DNA from: Armillaria gallica
Taxonomy: Eukaryota; Basidiomycota; Agaricomycetes; Agaricales; Physalacriaceae
Direction: 5' to 3'
DNA length: 64,000 nt
Assembly (NCBI GenBank): GCA_037576215.1
Contig: JBANDB010000010.1
Coordinates: 496,001 to 560,000 of the forward strand
Made by a program: the position numbers and the translations under genes. The notes below the pieces were generated by a model, which had not been told where the DNA came from, did no database searches, and saw only the letters and a list, made by a program, of their open reading frames with translations. Positions 38,974 to 51,241 of the stretch are shown here, in pieces; position 1 is the first letter of the stretch; each line of letters begins with the position of its first letter.

Positions 38974-40833
38974 TAAGATATTTTGCTCTCCCTTAGCTAA
39001 GAGGGGCCAGCCGAAGGTAGCTACTAGCGTTGGTGGGGCATGCGTCCTTTATGTAAAAATAGGGGACGGTAGAGTACAATGATAGGTAGTGGTTTGTTTG
39101 ACCTAGATCATCTCGGATGTCCAGTCGATCATTCAACGTCAGTGATGTCCAGGGTAAGCTGGGGGTAAGAACCAGTGATGGAGCTCCGGCGCCCTGTATC
39201 TTCAATTCAGACTTGTATCAGCTGTCGACAATAACCCTTCTCTCCGGCACCTTGCTCTTTCCGTATAGTGAAAAAGATTCTCCAACTGGAACAACCCTGC
39301 TACGTAGGAAAGTTCATTCCACGAAAATATGTCAACTAAACATGGACGATCTATAGATGTACAGGTCATGGCAATCCCCAGATCTCAAGGTAGATTGCCG
39401 TGTCAAGCTAAGAGAAAGAAGGTTTAGAGTGGGGGAACTGCGCGGCCTCAGAAGAAGGGCACGAATTCTGTCTCTGTGATTCTGCGAAATGCATAGGAAA
39501 CATCAGGTGATGCTAATGACGAACCCGCGGAAGCATAGAAGACATACCGGTACGATAAGACGCGTTGCGTATACACGTAAGGCTAACACGGCGGATCTTG
39601 TATAAGGTATTCGGAGGTAGGCGAGTTTCTTGAGCCACGTAGTAGGAGTGGTGCCCTTTCGATATGTGCGAGGGCCTCGGGCCATTGGAGCACCCTCCAC
39701 TATGGCTCGCAAACAATAAAGCTTTCTATTCAGGCGAAGGCGTTTATCTTGTGAAGATATCTTTGGATTTGCAAGTCTCGAGGTAGATAGCGCCGGATAG
39801 TCAAGTGAATACCGTAACCAGTTTTTAATGAAAGGTTGGTCAAATGTAATGACCGGATTTTTGGCTGTATTTGTCAAGAAATCAGCGTCTGAAGCCAAGT
39901 CCATGATGCAAATTTTGATTGAAAGCATTGATACACTGGTCTAGACAAAGGTTTCATGTGCACCATCGCCGGTGGGGGTTGTTGAGCTGGACTAGCAGGA
40001 TCACAACAAGTTGTTTATCGATGGAGTCGTCCTCAGGTTAGGAAATGTCGAATGTCGGAAACTCCCACAAGAGTGAGTCAGAGTGAGTCAGGATGGCTAC
40101 AATGAATGACAAAACAAGTGGCCCGGAGAGCGAAGACACCGCCAAGAGCTGGTAGTGATGGTCAGAAGAGAAGGAACCTTGACTGTCCGGCAACTCGGAA
40201 CTTGGCTATTGCCTGCCAATCCGGCCCGGGCCAAGCAGGTGTCTTGATCCTCCCGTTGAATGTCTGCCACATACCACCATCCCTTACAACCAATTTCATC
40301 CAAGAAGGACAACCATGCTGATCTTCGTTACTTCTCGATATCTCGCACTCCATGCCAAGGATATTCCAATTTGCCCGTGCGTTAGCATAGCTTTTTGAAC
40401 GGGCCTAGGGATCGTTTGGTTGTTGTGTGGCAAGAGTTGCAATTACTACGCCGCTATTCAGGATCTGCGGCACTTGCTGTCAAATTAAGAACTGTATGGC
40501 CTTGTCTTTCAAACGGCTTCCAGAGCGCCAATTACGCCCAAAGACTACTGGAAGCATGATGCATCTATCGACTAGGTCCGATTTTTGAGTTTCCTGACAT
40601 ATTATGCCCGACAATATCTCATGGCAGTACAGCTCTTGAGACCGTTGGGAGAGCCAAGCCTTTTTGCTTGCAGAAACGTGACGACGACACCAATACGCCC
40701 AGGCAAGACGACACTATAAGTAGGCCGCCAGACCACCTATGCCCCCGTAGAGAACCTGGCGTCTTCTCAAACCGAAAATCAACCGCTGGACGGCTGATTC
40801 ACTCAACATCATCGAATTAGCGACATCACGATC
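38974..40833. other. Gene-free stretch upstream of the secreted-protein locus
   Basis: Frames at 39503-39928 (141 residues, minus) and around 40100-40350 have no recognisable product. A GAGTGAGTCA direct repeat occurs at about 40074-40093. The promoter of the first secreted protein lies at the right end. Confidence 0.35.
40715..40720 (+). promoter_or_regulatory. TATA-like element of secreted protein copy 1
   Basis: TATAAG lies 114 bp before the start codon. The second copy has TATAAA at almost the same distance (118 bp), which supports both as core promoter elements. Confidence 0.45.
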
Positions 40834-42616
40834 ATGCGTTCACAGAGGCTGGCCTTCGTGTTTCTGGTTTTAAATGCGACAGCTGTGTTTTGCACCACCT
40901 ACGGCGGATCCGTCGAGTGTTCATGAGGTCTGTAATGGCATTCTTTGTCTTATCTTCTCCCTTTAAATTACTTATCTAGCTCGGTATCAACACTCGAGCG
41001 AAAGGATCAGGAAAGAAAACTGACCCTTCGACCACGAGCAACACTAAATGTCGCCGCGGCAAGAGCTCTGGTACCTCCAAGCCAAGCGTGATCTTCATGT
41101 GCGCGCAAAGGCTTCCCAGACTTCGTCGACAGGGCTCACTCTATGCGGCGTCAAGGCTCAGATCGCTAAACCCGGTGTCTGCAAGTACAAGCCTTTCGAT
41201 GGCAGCGAAGAAGAGGCAGATTTTTCAGTGCAGAATGGTCAAGATGGATCACAGAATGGACAAATCAAGGTTCAAGGCAAAACAAAACGGGTAAATATCG
41301 GTCCCGTTCTTGTCGTTCTTTGCTGACGGGTTATTTGTGTAGGCAAAGGGCTCCACTACAACAAGTACCACCAGCCCAGATTCTGCTCAATCTGATCCCG
41401 GGGAGAAGCAGACACATATTCACCTCTATCTCGGACCAATACGCAGACCAGCCGCTTGAAAGCACAACTGACTGGCTCAAAGGCTGATGCTAAAGGGCAA
41501 GGACAGATCTGCGGTGCGTCTGGAAGCTTTCAAATTGATATCATCGTTCGCTTATCATCCCTCCCAGACTACACCGTCGACATCACCGTTCTTGATCGGA
41601 TTGCGTTTGAGAATCTGGCTTGCCCTTCTTTTGATGCTCTCGCAGGAATCATCGAGAAGTCTGAGGCCGAGCAGCTGAAGCTTAAGGAAGAGTGGCTTAA
41701 ACCAACAATCATGCTCATGAATAAGCCTTCCCTCAATGTGGTATATTGAGAAAGAACTCTTTCTTTCGGTAACATCTTCTTTTTGTCGGCGTCTCATCTC
41801 TAACTCAATAATATCTCAGAAAAAAGACAAAACTATTGAAGCTTTAAGCGGATCAGGCACGACAGCCACTTCGGGATCATCTTCACAGGCGGACGACAGT
41901 GCGAGCAAAAACGAGAACATAGAGCCCGTGAACGTTCAACAATATCTGTCCGATGCCAAAGTGAAGACGGAGATCGATGCCTTCGCAACGAAATTTGCTG
42001 GATCCATGACAAGTGCATTCGCAAAGGCCGTGAAAGAAGCTCAAGCTTGCGCAACGTCAGCAGAGAGGAAGAAGATTACCAAAATACAAGTGCGTTATGT
42101 TCATTACATATTGTCCAGCCACTCAAAGGCTTTTTCAGGCCCAGTTGAATCAAAAAGGAGGTTGCGAAAACTAATACCAGCCGGCATCCAGCACTATATG
42201 GACATGATAGCGGGAGAAGAAGAGCTTCAAGAGGACATGCAGGACCCACAAGAAGAGGATCCGCAAGACCCCAGGACCCCAACCAAGATGTCGGCTCTGA
42301 TGAAACCGCAAGCCCTACCGGCTCCTCAAGCAACCCTACAGAGAGCGATGGCAGCAGCAGTGGGATCGACGAGCCTGGATCCCACGGTACCTCCGAAGCA
42401 CCTGAAAGTGGAAGCGAGGAAAGTGGAGGAGGAGGAGGAGCGGAGGAGACTGGAACGGGTGAAGGTTCTGGTGATGAGAATAACGGAGAGCAGACGGTTG
42501 GAAACAATGGGGGGTTGTCGTCTTCTGGTGAGAGCAGTTCCGGTGGTACTGGCGAGGAGGGCGAGGAGGAGCCTCAAGAGATTGGAAACAACGGCGGTTT
42601 GTCGTCGTCAGCTTAG
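40834..42616 (+). CDS. Secreted protein with acidic Ser/Gly-rich tail, copy 1 (apparent frameshift)
   Basis: The start MRSQRLAFVFLVLNATAVFC is a strong signal peptide. After it a small-residue-rich, Lys-rich segment (GSGKKTDPSTTSNTKC) and a charged domain are spread over several short exons; exon borders between 40900 and 41740 are tentative. The recognisable module is around 41925-42075, with QQYLSDAKVKTEIDAFATKF, related to copy 2 (AEYLSNSEVQESEKAFAEEF). The tail is in another frame from about 42270 on: it is rich in Ser, Gly and Glu and contains two NNGGLSSS units, ending at 42616. A single missing C in the run 42269-42272 would join the two parts. If read as is, the frame runs to 42686 with an unlike, basic tail. 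No known family is recognised. Confidence 0.55.
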
Positions 42617-43069
42617 GGATAATTTAGCTCACATAGTTGGTGCAATGCAAATTATTATTTGTTATCGAGAAGCGTTCAACATTTGATATATGAACTTCCA
42701 TCGACAAGTTGGAATGCTCGTGAATTAATGGGTTTTTTCAAATCATTTACACGAAAGGCACTCGCAATAACCAGTATTCGGCACATCCTAACACTGTTAA
42801 TAAGTACCTCACCGGCACCCGTCTGCGTCAGGGCAGACCTTGCTTAAGCGTTTTCGTGATTATCAGATCCTAGCATTCTGGTTTCCCGGCGGAATCAGGC
42901 AGAACGGAGTCAACAGACCATAAATGACAAAGAACTTGCGACGACAATTACAATGCAATACTGTTTTATTGCACTAAGAAAAATCTATATTAAAGGAGAC
43001 TACTACATCTACTAACAGCCACTACTTAAACTTACGATTTTCGTACTCATCGACAAACTAACAGATCTT
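42617..43069. other. Convergent intergenic spacer
   Basis: This spacer holds the 3' regions of secreted protein copy 1 and the Zn2Cys6 gene. AT content is high near 42960-43030. No coding signal. Confidence 0.4.
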
Positions 43070-44403
43070 CTAAGGATATGTTGCCTCCCGCCCTTGTGAT
43101 CCAGCGTCACTCAACCAACTAATGAGATTCGTACCCAGGGCAGGAGGCATTAATGACCCCGCCTCATTCAACCAATTCATGAAACCCGTACCCGCGAAGT
43201 CGAATGACTGAGCCTCACATAGCTGGTCAAGCTGACTCGAGATCCATCCTAGGCAGGGCGTCCATCGTGCGTCAAGCGCAGAGACCATCCTTGCTGCATC
43301 ATTACCCCACTGTTTCCTCACCCACCACGGGCCATCCTCCGCCACCCTTTTCATCATAACGCAGTAATGTGCCAAGATGATGAGTGCACGCGGTTTCCGC
43401 TCGGCCAACAAGCGAGTGAACGTGTTGGGCATCGTTCCCCACCACATGCAAGATGCATACATACAGTAGTCTTTCTGAAATGAGGCTTTCCATGATATCT
43501 CGAGGATACGTATCGATTCTTTATATGCATCATACACCGATACGTCGCGCAGCTCCTCAACGTCTGGCGACGAGTGCGCCCTGCTCAAAAGTATCGATAG
43601 GGATGATGGAAACGGTTCCAGGGGTGTAGATATGATCTTTGGGGCCATGGTGTCTAACATTGGACGCAGAATACCATCTTCGAGCTGTGACCAGTTTCTC
43701 CTGACCTTCAGAGGGAGAGTACGGACCGTGGTATGCCACTCGCTGGAGTATGAAGAGATTATGGATGACGTAGCGAACTCATAGAGCCCAACAAGAGAGA
43801 AGGTGATGAAGACGGCATCGACATCCATCTTCCCATCCATATCAGCCCTATGTAACCCCATTTTGGCCTGCCAGTAGTAGGTGCTCGCCGCTACGGCATA
43901 CTGACCTGCCGTGGGATTAGCATAGTGAGCATGAAGCGCCGACATCGCGAGAATGGCATGGAGGAGACATTGATTTTTAGGGTCAAACGCGATTTTGGGA
44001 ATGACGGTTTGCCATAAACTTATTGAAGGAAGATCAGAAGAAAGCGAGTGCGAAGTATGGGTAGCATAGTGGTGTATTAGTTCGAGAGTCAGCAAGTCGA
44101 GTGAACTTGTGACAGTACGTCTCGATATTGTGGAAGGGGGATTTTCATGTGAGCTTGAAGCAGCATCGGCGGCCGTCGATGTCCCTGACACCACCGAATG
44201 GGTATGTTGTGGGATATTGATCCAGACACACTCTATACCTCGTTTCGCACAGTTCTTGCACTTAGGAAGTTCCTCGTCGCACTTCATTTCAACGTCTGAG
44301 TCAACCTGTGCAATGGCTGACGGTGAATACACACCTTGACTCTGCGTTGCTTGCATGTTTTGCATCCACTTCGTGTCTTGTGGTGGGGACGAATTGCTGG
44401 CAT
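43070..44403 (-). CDS. Zn2Cys6 fungal transcription factor
   Basis: A start at 44403 followed by removal of an intron at 44282-44334 gives 426 aa with a perfect binuclear cluster: Cys14, 17, 24, 31, 34 and 41, spacing CX2CX6CX6CX2CX6C, with the basic KQRRVK stretch. The intron splits the cluster just before the third Cys; without it the first two Cys are lost and translation would wrongly begin at MQNMQ. The rest is the helical fungal transcription factor region of the Upc2/Ecm22-like type (LELIHHYATHTS, then AILAMSALHAHYAN, typical of that group), with WWGTMPNTFTRLL and ALIILAHYCVMMK further on. It is nuclear and would bind CGG-type half sites. It lies between two related secreted protein genes, head to head with the second. 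Confidence 0.88.
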
Positions 44404-45147
44404 ATATAGGTCAAAAAAGCGGCGACTTGAACGATAAACAGAAAGACAGCTGCAGATTCAAGCGTTTATTCGGTCGACTAAGCGGCCCAACATCACCGAA
44501 GACGTAAGCAAGGTGACGCTTCCTTCCTTGGGACCTTGTGCCGGTAACAACACCAACACCTCTCCTGAATAACTTCTAGACCTACAGGGGGCCGCTTGAC
44601 AGTGCTGCTGCTACTGCCACTAGACACCATCCTTACTTAGATTGATGATACCTCAGGCTCCTTGCCCTGAGCTGAGAGGGACGAAGATGTGGATGATTAC
44701 CTGAACATTCGAGTTTTAACTGATCCCCGCTTGCTGTGGTTGACAAGGTCAACATGAACCACTCGTTTAAGTTTACTGTATGCTCTGTATCTTTCTTGCT
44801 GGCCTTTTCTGGCGTTGTTCGGCGCCTTCGACAACAAAACACTCATAATTAACTCATTTCAACGCTCCTCGAAAACTAGACCTTTGTCATAGCCCTAGCG
44901 CACACTGTATCATCACGACGTACTGCTGTTTGAAACACTGCCCTCCCATCAGTCCTATCGGGCGGTATCGAAGCCGGCGGGCTTGGCACTCTTGACATGG
45001 CAACCCCAAACGACCTTGAGGGCGTATAAATACAATCTCTGAGGATGCGAAATATTTCAGGTAGAACCTGGTGTTCAACCTCATACTAGCTTTCTGACCG
45101 CGGGACGGTTCAGACACAACTCTCTTCGTACGGACATTTTCCCTACC
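44404..45147. other. Divergent promoter between regulator and secreted protein copy 2
   Basis: The region separates the start of the Zn2Cys6 gene and the start of copy 2 and probably holds both promoters. CGG and CCG triplets occur, for example near 44420, 44479, 44541 and 44979, which could serve as sites for such a regulator, but spacing was not tested. Confidence 0.4.
45025..45030 (+). promoter_or_regulatory. TATA box of secreted protein copy 2
   Basis: TATAAA in the context GGCGTATAAATAC lies 118 bp before the start codon at 45148. Confidence 0.55.
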
Positions 45148-47205
45148 ATGCATGTTCATAGGCTCTCTTGTGCAGTGATCGCGTTATATACCATAACCGC
45201 GAGTTCGGCACCAGCCACGACCTGGGACAAATCTGAGGAGGTAGGTGACAAAAAATGTCTTTTGCATACCATTAAATAACCCCCTTACAGTTAGATGTTC
45301 GTGGCCTTTTTAGTTCCTCAAAAAATAAGTACAATGGCGGTGAAGTATGTCTTGTCCACCTCGGTAAAGACGTGTATCTCATAAACGTACCAGTCCTCCA
45401 GAACAGGGTCATCCTCATCCGTGAGTAATCAATATGTGTGCTGGAATTGACAAGAAGTACTGACGGGACTTGTTAGAGTGGACAGTGCCAAAAAACTACT
45501 GCCAGAGGAATTGACTTTGACGTGGACATTGTCAAGCGCATATTTGGTTCCAGTAAACCAACGATTTGTGGTGTAACCGCGGCAGCGACTCAACAAAGTT
45601 GCAAAAGCTTTAGTGCCGACGAATCCTCAGATAGTGAGCAAGCAAGCACTTCCGGAGGCCGTACGTCCAATAAGAGAAGGGTAAAGTCGTCTCACGGTCC
45701 TTGGAGTAGATCGAGTTTTGAGTATTTTTTCATAGTTTTTAGGCTCCTCTAGGATTCAGGAGACGCAGACGAATGGTGACTCTACTGGCTACACACCTCT
45801 AGATCCCAAACTCGGTAAAAAGGCGACAGTCAGTGCCAAGAAAATTCTTCTCGCCCTGCAGAAACAATCATCGACCTGTGGTAAGCATGCAGATATTTCT
45901 TTGTAAAGCAAAGCCTTATCTTGGTCTTAAGACAACGCAGTTGAGCTTCCTCTCATTGACCAGGTCATGCAAGAGAATACAATCTGTCAGGCCTTCACTT
46001 ATTTCTCCAAAGTCATTCAACCTTCATTGAATCCATTCAGCAAGAAGGCAAAAGCGCTGATGATGACGTGGCTGGAGGATCCTATCGCCCTTGCGAACGG
46101 AAAGTCAGTCAAAAGCAGTACAGCTACTGGCGGTTCCCGTGGTTCCAATACCAGGCCAGGCGGTCTGAGGAGCAGATTGGTTTCCAGCGGCTCTGGTGGT
46201 GTGACAGAGAATACCGGACAAGGCAATAACTTTTGGAAGGTTGAACCCAGCGTTTATAAATCGGTGAGGACATCTCTTCTTGAACCGCGATTATAGAGAG
46301 TCTTACGATACATATTACAGAAAAAAGCGATAGCAGTAAAGGCATTGGTCGGCACCTCGTCTACAGCTGCTTCCACGACTGAATCCACCGATGAGGGTGC
46401 AAGCGTAGCAGAATACCTCTCCAACTCGGAAGTTCAAGAATCAGAGAAAGCGTTTGCTGAGGAGTTTGCGACTGCCGTATCGAAAGCTATCGAAGAAGCC
46501 TATCAGCAAGCCAGGTCATGCGGAAAGAAGGACAAGAGTAAGATTGAAGCTCAATGGGTGTGTACATCTATAATGCATCATGACGCTTCTGATCACCAAT
46601 GCTGTTCATAGGCAAAAGTCAAGTCCGCCAAAACACTTGTACAACAGGGCATCGATCATTATTTTGAAGCTATGGTAACAGCCGCGGGTGCAGATGATTC
46701 TGAATCCACTGCTGAGGAACCAGTTGGCGACGAAGATGGTGCCACGGGTTCGGATGGCGTTCCACCAGATCCCAGCGACCCCGAAAACACCTCCGACACT
46801 CTCGACGGTCCTGATACTGGCCCTACCACGAGCACGTCTGATGGTACCTCCAATCCTCATGCCGACGGTCCAGACGGCCTCGAAACCCAAGAACTAGATG
46901 CCGACCAGCAGTCAACTCACGGTGGCGATGATACTCTGGGAAGCGAATCTACGGGAGGGAAGGATGGACTAGACTCTGATGAAAGCGATGCTGGCGGTGA
47001 GGAGTACGGCTCTAGTCGTGGCGAGGCCGGTGATGGCGAACTTAACTCTGGCTCTGGCAAGGGTAAGAACAATTACGGCTCAGGTGACGAAGACTCAAGC
47101 GAGAGCCAAAATGATGCAGAATCAGGCGGCGAGGAAAACAGCGGTCAAGGGTACGGGGAGGAGGAACCAATCGGGGAATCTTACGAAGAACATTCATCGA
47201 TGTGA
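45148..47205 (+). CDS. Secreted protein with acidic Ser/Gly/Asp-rich tail, copy 2
   Basis: The start MHVHRLSCAVIALYTITASS gives a signal peptide. A first intron (GTAGGT) follows the codons for KSEE; four to six further short introns are needed. Recognisable pieces are FDVDIVKRIFGSSKPTICG with Cys, then KKAKALMMTWLEDPIALANG, then AEYLSNSEVQESEKAFAEEF, then QQGIDHYFEAMV. The last exon (46615-47205) is a 190-residue acidic tail of Asp, Gly, Ser and Glu with few aromatics, ending EEHSSM. The modules match copy 1 in order, so the two genes are paralogues diverging quickly. The tail looks like a flexible, negatively charged, possibly cell-wall or calcium-binding region; that is inference. No known family. 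Confidence 0.65.
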
Positions 47206-47275
47206 TAATGAAGTCATCTATTAATATAATATGTACGGCGCTCAAGGTCCTAGATGTAATACATATTTTGTTACC

Positions 47276-48732
47276 TCACTCAGAAGGGTTTATGAATCGC
47301 AGGAAGATAGGGACAAGTAGCCTCGTCGGGCTCAGAAATGGGGGTAAGATTAAGCCCCCAGCGAGGCCACGCCTGTGCCATGAATTGACTGAGAAAAACA
47401 GAGATCAGCATCGTAAAGCAAAAGAATTAAAAAGACGAACTCATTGGTTGTCCCAGGACAAACATAACGAAGTACACCCACAGCCGTCCATACCATCCAC
47501 TAACTCTCCGACCTGTGATTCTCCGCCAGAGACGTTCAATAACCAAAATGGGTGCTTGCAGAGCAAAGAAAATCACGGGTGCCGGGTCGAGTCCTCTACC
47601 CATCGCGTACATCGATAACTCGTGATATAGTCCTGAGGCAATGAAGATTCCCAATACCATACCAAAGTCACCCGCAATCCATTTCCCTGGATAGCCTCCA
47701 TAAACCATGAATGTTCGACGAAGTAGCTGGTGCCACCTCTTGGACCACAGTTCATGCATGGACTCTGAAAGCCAAGGAGAATCTAGGATGGGGGGCCAAG
47801 CCGAAGGGGAGTCGCCAAAAATCCCAACAGCGACAACGGTCACCAATTCATATATAGCTTCAAACCCGGCTAGAAGGCAACGACCGGACAGAATATGGAT
47901 GAACGTCGATACTGCATATCGTGAGATGGGCGGAAGACTATAGTAGAACATGGAGCCCCCAAAGACCGATCCGACACCAGGGAAAAGCTTCAGGACAAAC
48001 TCCAGAATATCCATGATAAGGAAGTTCTTCACCATGGCGAGGATAGTGGCGTTTACGAAAGGACCGCGGTCTAATGGCCGTGTTTCCTTAGGTACGTAAG
48101 TTTCTTGGCCATACTTCCAACTAATACCACGCATGGAGGTAGTGAGCTGAACGATATCCGTTAACCACGGGGCAATCGAGCGCCCGCCTACTGGTGGATT
48201 GATGTGTCCATTTGCAGACCCATTTGCGGACCCATTTGCGGTGGCTTTGCCCTTGGATTGACCGGGGCGTACTTCATCCACTCTGAGCATGCCTTCCTTC
48301 TGAAATGCGTAGTCCAGGGCTTTCCCAATGATGACGAAAGCACCTAGGCCTATTACAAGATAGTTAGTCGCGCGTCTAAAGCTGGTATTAACAACAGAAC
48401 GCACATGATCCCCAATTACACGTATTCATCATGGGTATCGTCCAGTAATACCGAAATGAAGTTCCGAGAGACGCAGTGATGACGGTCGGTAGCAGCAGCA
48501 GTCTTATGATATAGGTGTTTTCCTGCCGCGCGAGAAATGCCATGAACAGGAATGGCACATACGATACGAGAATGGAAGGTATGGCATCGAGAGATATTGG
48601 TATTCGATTATGTGGTTCTGGTATGATTGTCCGAAATGCCTGGTATGCGCCGGCACCTAGCCTGACAGAAGGTTGAGCCACCCCATTTACACATTTACAG
48701 CAGAACACGTACTCTTGAAATAAATGTGACAT
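47276..48732 (-). CDS. Wax-synthase-like MBOAT acyltransferase
   Basis: About 437 aa after removal of three introns. The N-terminus (ISLDAIPSILVSYVPFLFMAFL, then IIRLLLLPTVITASL) starts a series of membrane helices. The MBOAT/wax synthase domain is marked by ELWSKRWHQLLRRTFMVYGG, where the His of RWHQ is the family's likely catalytic residue, followed by GMVLGIFIASGLYHEL, a second conserved His. The last intron (donor GTTCGT after PMxx near 47449, acceptor CTCAG near 47397) restores the typical ending SWHRRGLAGGLILPP; read-through instead gives a short SSSF end. A linker near residue 110 holds three NGSA units from a 12-bp repeat (48204-48241). Expected in the ER membrane, esterifying an alcohol with acyl-CoA; substrate unknown. 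Its 3' end lies only 70 bp from that of copy 2 above. Confidence 0.83.
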
Positions 48733-49042
48733 CCTGAATCGTATATTTTATACGCGTCTATATCGTCTTCTTATAGAGAAACCTTTGCGGTAGTGGCAAA
48801 AACAGATGGGTACATGGAGGTAGACGGGTAAGGTGTAAGGCCCACTCCACGCTGGCATCAGTCATGACAATCTCGTCAGCAAAAATGCATTGACGATCAT
48901 CTGACCAAGGGGCTTATCTATAATTTAGGATTTAAATTTTTTCTGCCTCCGTGCCACGATAGCGGCGTTGCCCACGGGGTACCACTCGATCTGATAATAA
49001 AATGTCTGTATACCCTTTCTTTGCCCGACAAACTCCTCAAAG
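48733..49042. other. Divergent promoter
   Basis: The 310 bp between the wax synthase gene (-) and the nickel transporter gene (+) contain no coding signal and should hold both promoters. Confidence 0.5.
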
Positions 49043-50999
49043 ATGAGATTGTGCGCACTGTGTCGTCTTCCCCGGCTCACCCTCTTTGGTCGCTCTCTAT
49101 TGCTTGTTGCTTCCGAACTCCTAGCCAATGCGATATGCTGGACCATCGCAGGTATTCTATTTGGTCGTAGCCGAGAAACACAGCCAATCCTAAGCTTGGC
49201 TTTGTTGGCTTGGGTGAGTCGCCAATTTCGTCCAAATCCTACTCTGCTGACGATGGATGTTAGACGTTGGGACTACGACACGGTATTTCTTTTCAATCTC
49301 GTCTCTGCCGATCTCATAGAAAGTGCAGCTCTCGATGCAGATCACATAAGGTTCTATCGCTACAATTAATGTAAGCAAGGTCCATATTACACAGGGCCAT
49401 CAAGTACAGAAGCTCAATTTCCGCTAGTGTCTCACCAAGTCTGACCCTCGATGAAGTGCTATTGACAACGCTACAAGAGGCTTGATAAGTATGGGCCAAC
49501 TCCCTGTTACATGTGGCCTATATTTTCTCTCGGGCACAGTACAATCGTGGTGGTGGTTGTGAGTGAGCCCTGTTTTTCTTCAGCTTTGCCTCATATTCTC
49601 TTCCCCTAGAACGTTGCAATAGCTATATCATCCGATGTCTACGAGAAAATAAATGGCGTCGGTACGATAGGAGGTATTGTAGGTAAGCCTTGGATGCGCG
49701 AGTACATACGGCAATATCTCTGATTCTGAAGTAGGAGCGGCTGTCAGCGGTTCCTTCTTGTTTATTGTGGGAGTCGCGAATTCGATTTTCTTGTGGAAAG
49801 CGATACGGCAGCGTCGAAACGTGCGCATCTTGTTCAAGAGAGAAATCATTAACATATCAATCAGATGAAGAACCTCCAGCGAGCCAACGGCCCTCAACAG
49901 CACACGGAAGAGACAATTGAGGACCCCAAACATGGCCATATGCTTATGATGAGGATATTAGGGCCCATAATAACCTTCGTCAACAAGCCCTGGAAGGTGG
50001 GATAAAAATGAATGAATTCAATCTGCCCCAAAATAACGCCAATCCGTTAGATGTATCCCGTTGGCATTCTTTTTGGATTCGGTGAGGCCCACTCGAAAGG
50101 AATCCCCGACTTTTTTCTTACGTATCATATATCCAGGATTCGATACTGCATCTTCGATTGCCCTTCTAGCTGTTTCAGCCTTGGCAAAGAAGCAATCCGA
50201 TGGAAGTACTATTCCTCCAGGAGACATTGTTATATTGCCAGTCAGATCCGTTGATAGCCCCATATTTAACAACGCTGATACTGCCAACAGCTGCTCTTCA
50301 CGGCAGGGATGACGATTATAGACTCCTTGGACTCAATTCTGATGCTCTACTCGTACTCTGGTTTCCCAGAGCATTCGTTTGGTCTTTTCGAGAAACAAAG
50401 ATGTTCGTCGCCCCTTGGAGAGGCGATTCCTGGGTCTGAGGTCCTACAGACGTCAAGGTCGCCTTCAATCAAATCTCCCGAGAATGTTGAAGTCACTGCT
50501 GTTGAAGCCTTGCCACAAATTGCGTCTCCCGCTCTCGAGGCAGGCGATGAATTGGTGCTTTCTCAACAAGCAAGAAACATGAGAGTAAAGATGAACATGA
50601 TGTCTGGGCTGAGCATCATTCTAACCCTAATGAGCATTCTCGTTGCATTCAGGTGCGCTTTTGTATCATATTTAAATATCGTGCGGCTTAGCAAAACTAT
50701 CATAGCATTTCGCTTATCACTATCATGGGCCTCATTGGAGATAACTGTACTTCATGCCAGGAAGCGGCCGAAGCGGAAGATGGTGGAGGACTGGCTGGGA
50801 AATGGTGGAGAGGATGGGCAAAAGTAGGACATATTCAATCTGCAGAAATCCTGCTCATCATTTCTTCAAGGCGAATGACAACTCGGGATATATCGGTGCA
50901 GCAATTGTTGGTGCCTTCGTAATTATCGTCGCGGGTTGGTATGGCGGGCGCCGGGCAATCAGGAAGTACAGAGAAAGGACAAGGGTTGTCTTAGAATAA
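49043..50999 (+). CDS. NiCoT-family nickel/cobalt transporter (apparent frameshift)
   Basis: An eight-helix permease of the plasma membrane that takes up Ni or Co. All signature motifs appear after splicing about ten introns: RHALDADHI (the HX4DH metal-selectivity motif in helix II, split near 49278-49333), AIDNATRGL, LGHSTIVVVVN, GFDTASSIALL and GMTIIDSLDSILMLYSY. Start is MRLCALCRL at 49043; the end is ERTRVVLE. A loop of about 80 residues between late helices is Ser/Glu-rich. One lesion is visible: in the exon with AIDNATRGLISMGQLPVTCG the frame breaks at a T run (49523-49526), and one more T is required to reach LGHST. No splice site explains it. In fungi nickel mainly serves urease. Either a sequence error or a young pseudogene. 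Confidence 0.82.
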
Positions 51000-51241
51000 T
51001 ACACCGTATGTCTTATGTCTGGGAAAGGCATTATAAAGAACAATAAAAATGTGATGATGGCCCATACCACCAGGTCCGTGCGCTCACCCACGTGGGAATT
51101 GCCATAATAATCAGGAGTTGGGGAACGTCGTCTTCGTTTTATCCATCATCGTCCCTCCACGTCGACGACACTTCCTTTGTTTTTTTCTCTTGCACCCTTG
51201 CAAGACAGCCATCCAGACGCGTTATTTTGCGATTCTTCTCT

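Noticed and set aside
39503..39928. 141-codon minus-strand open frame
   Set aside because: The composition looks random, and I see no recognisable motif or flanking exons.
48204..48241. 12-bp tandem repeat as a mobile or regulatory repeat
   Set aside because: It lies in frame within the wax synthase gene and simply codes for three NGSA units in a linker.
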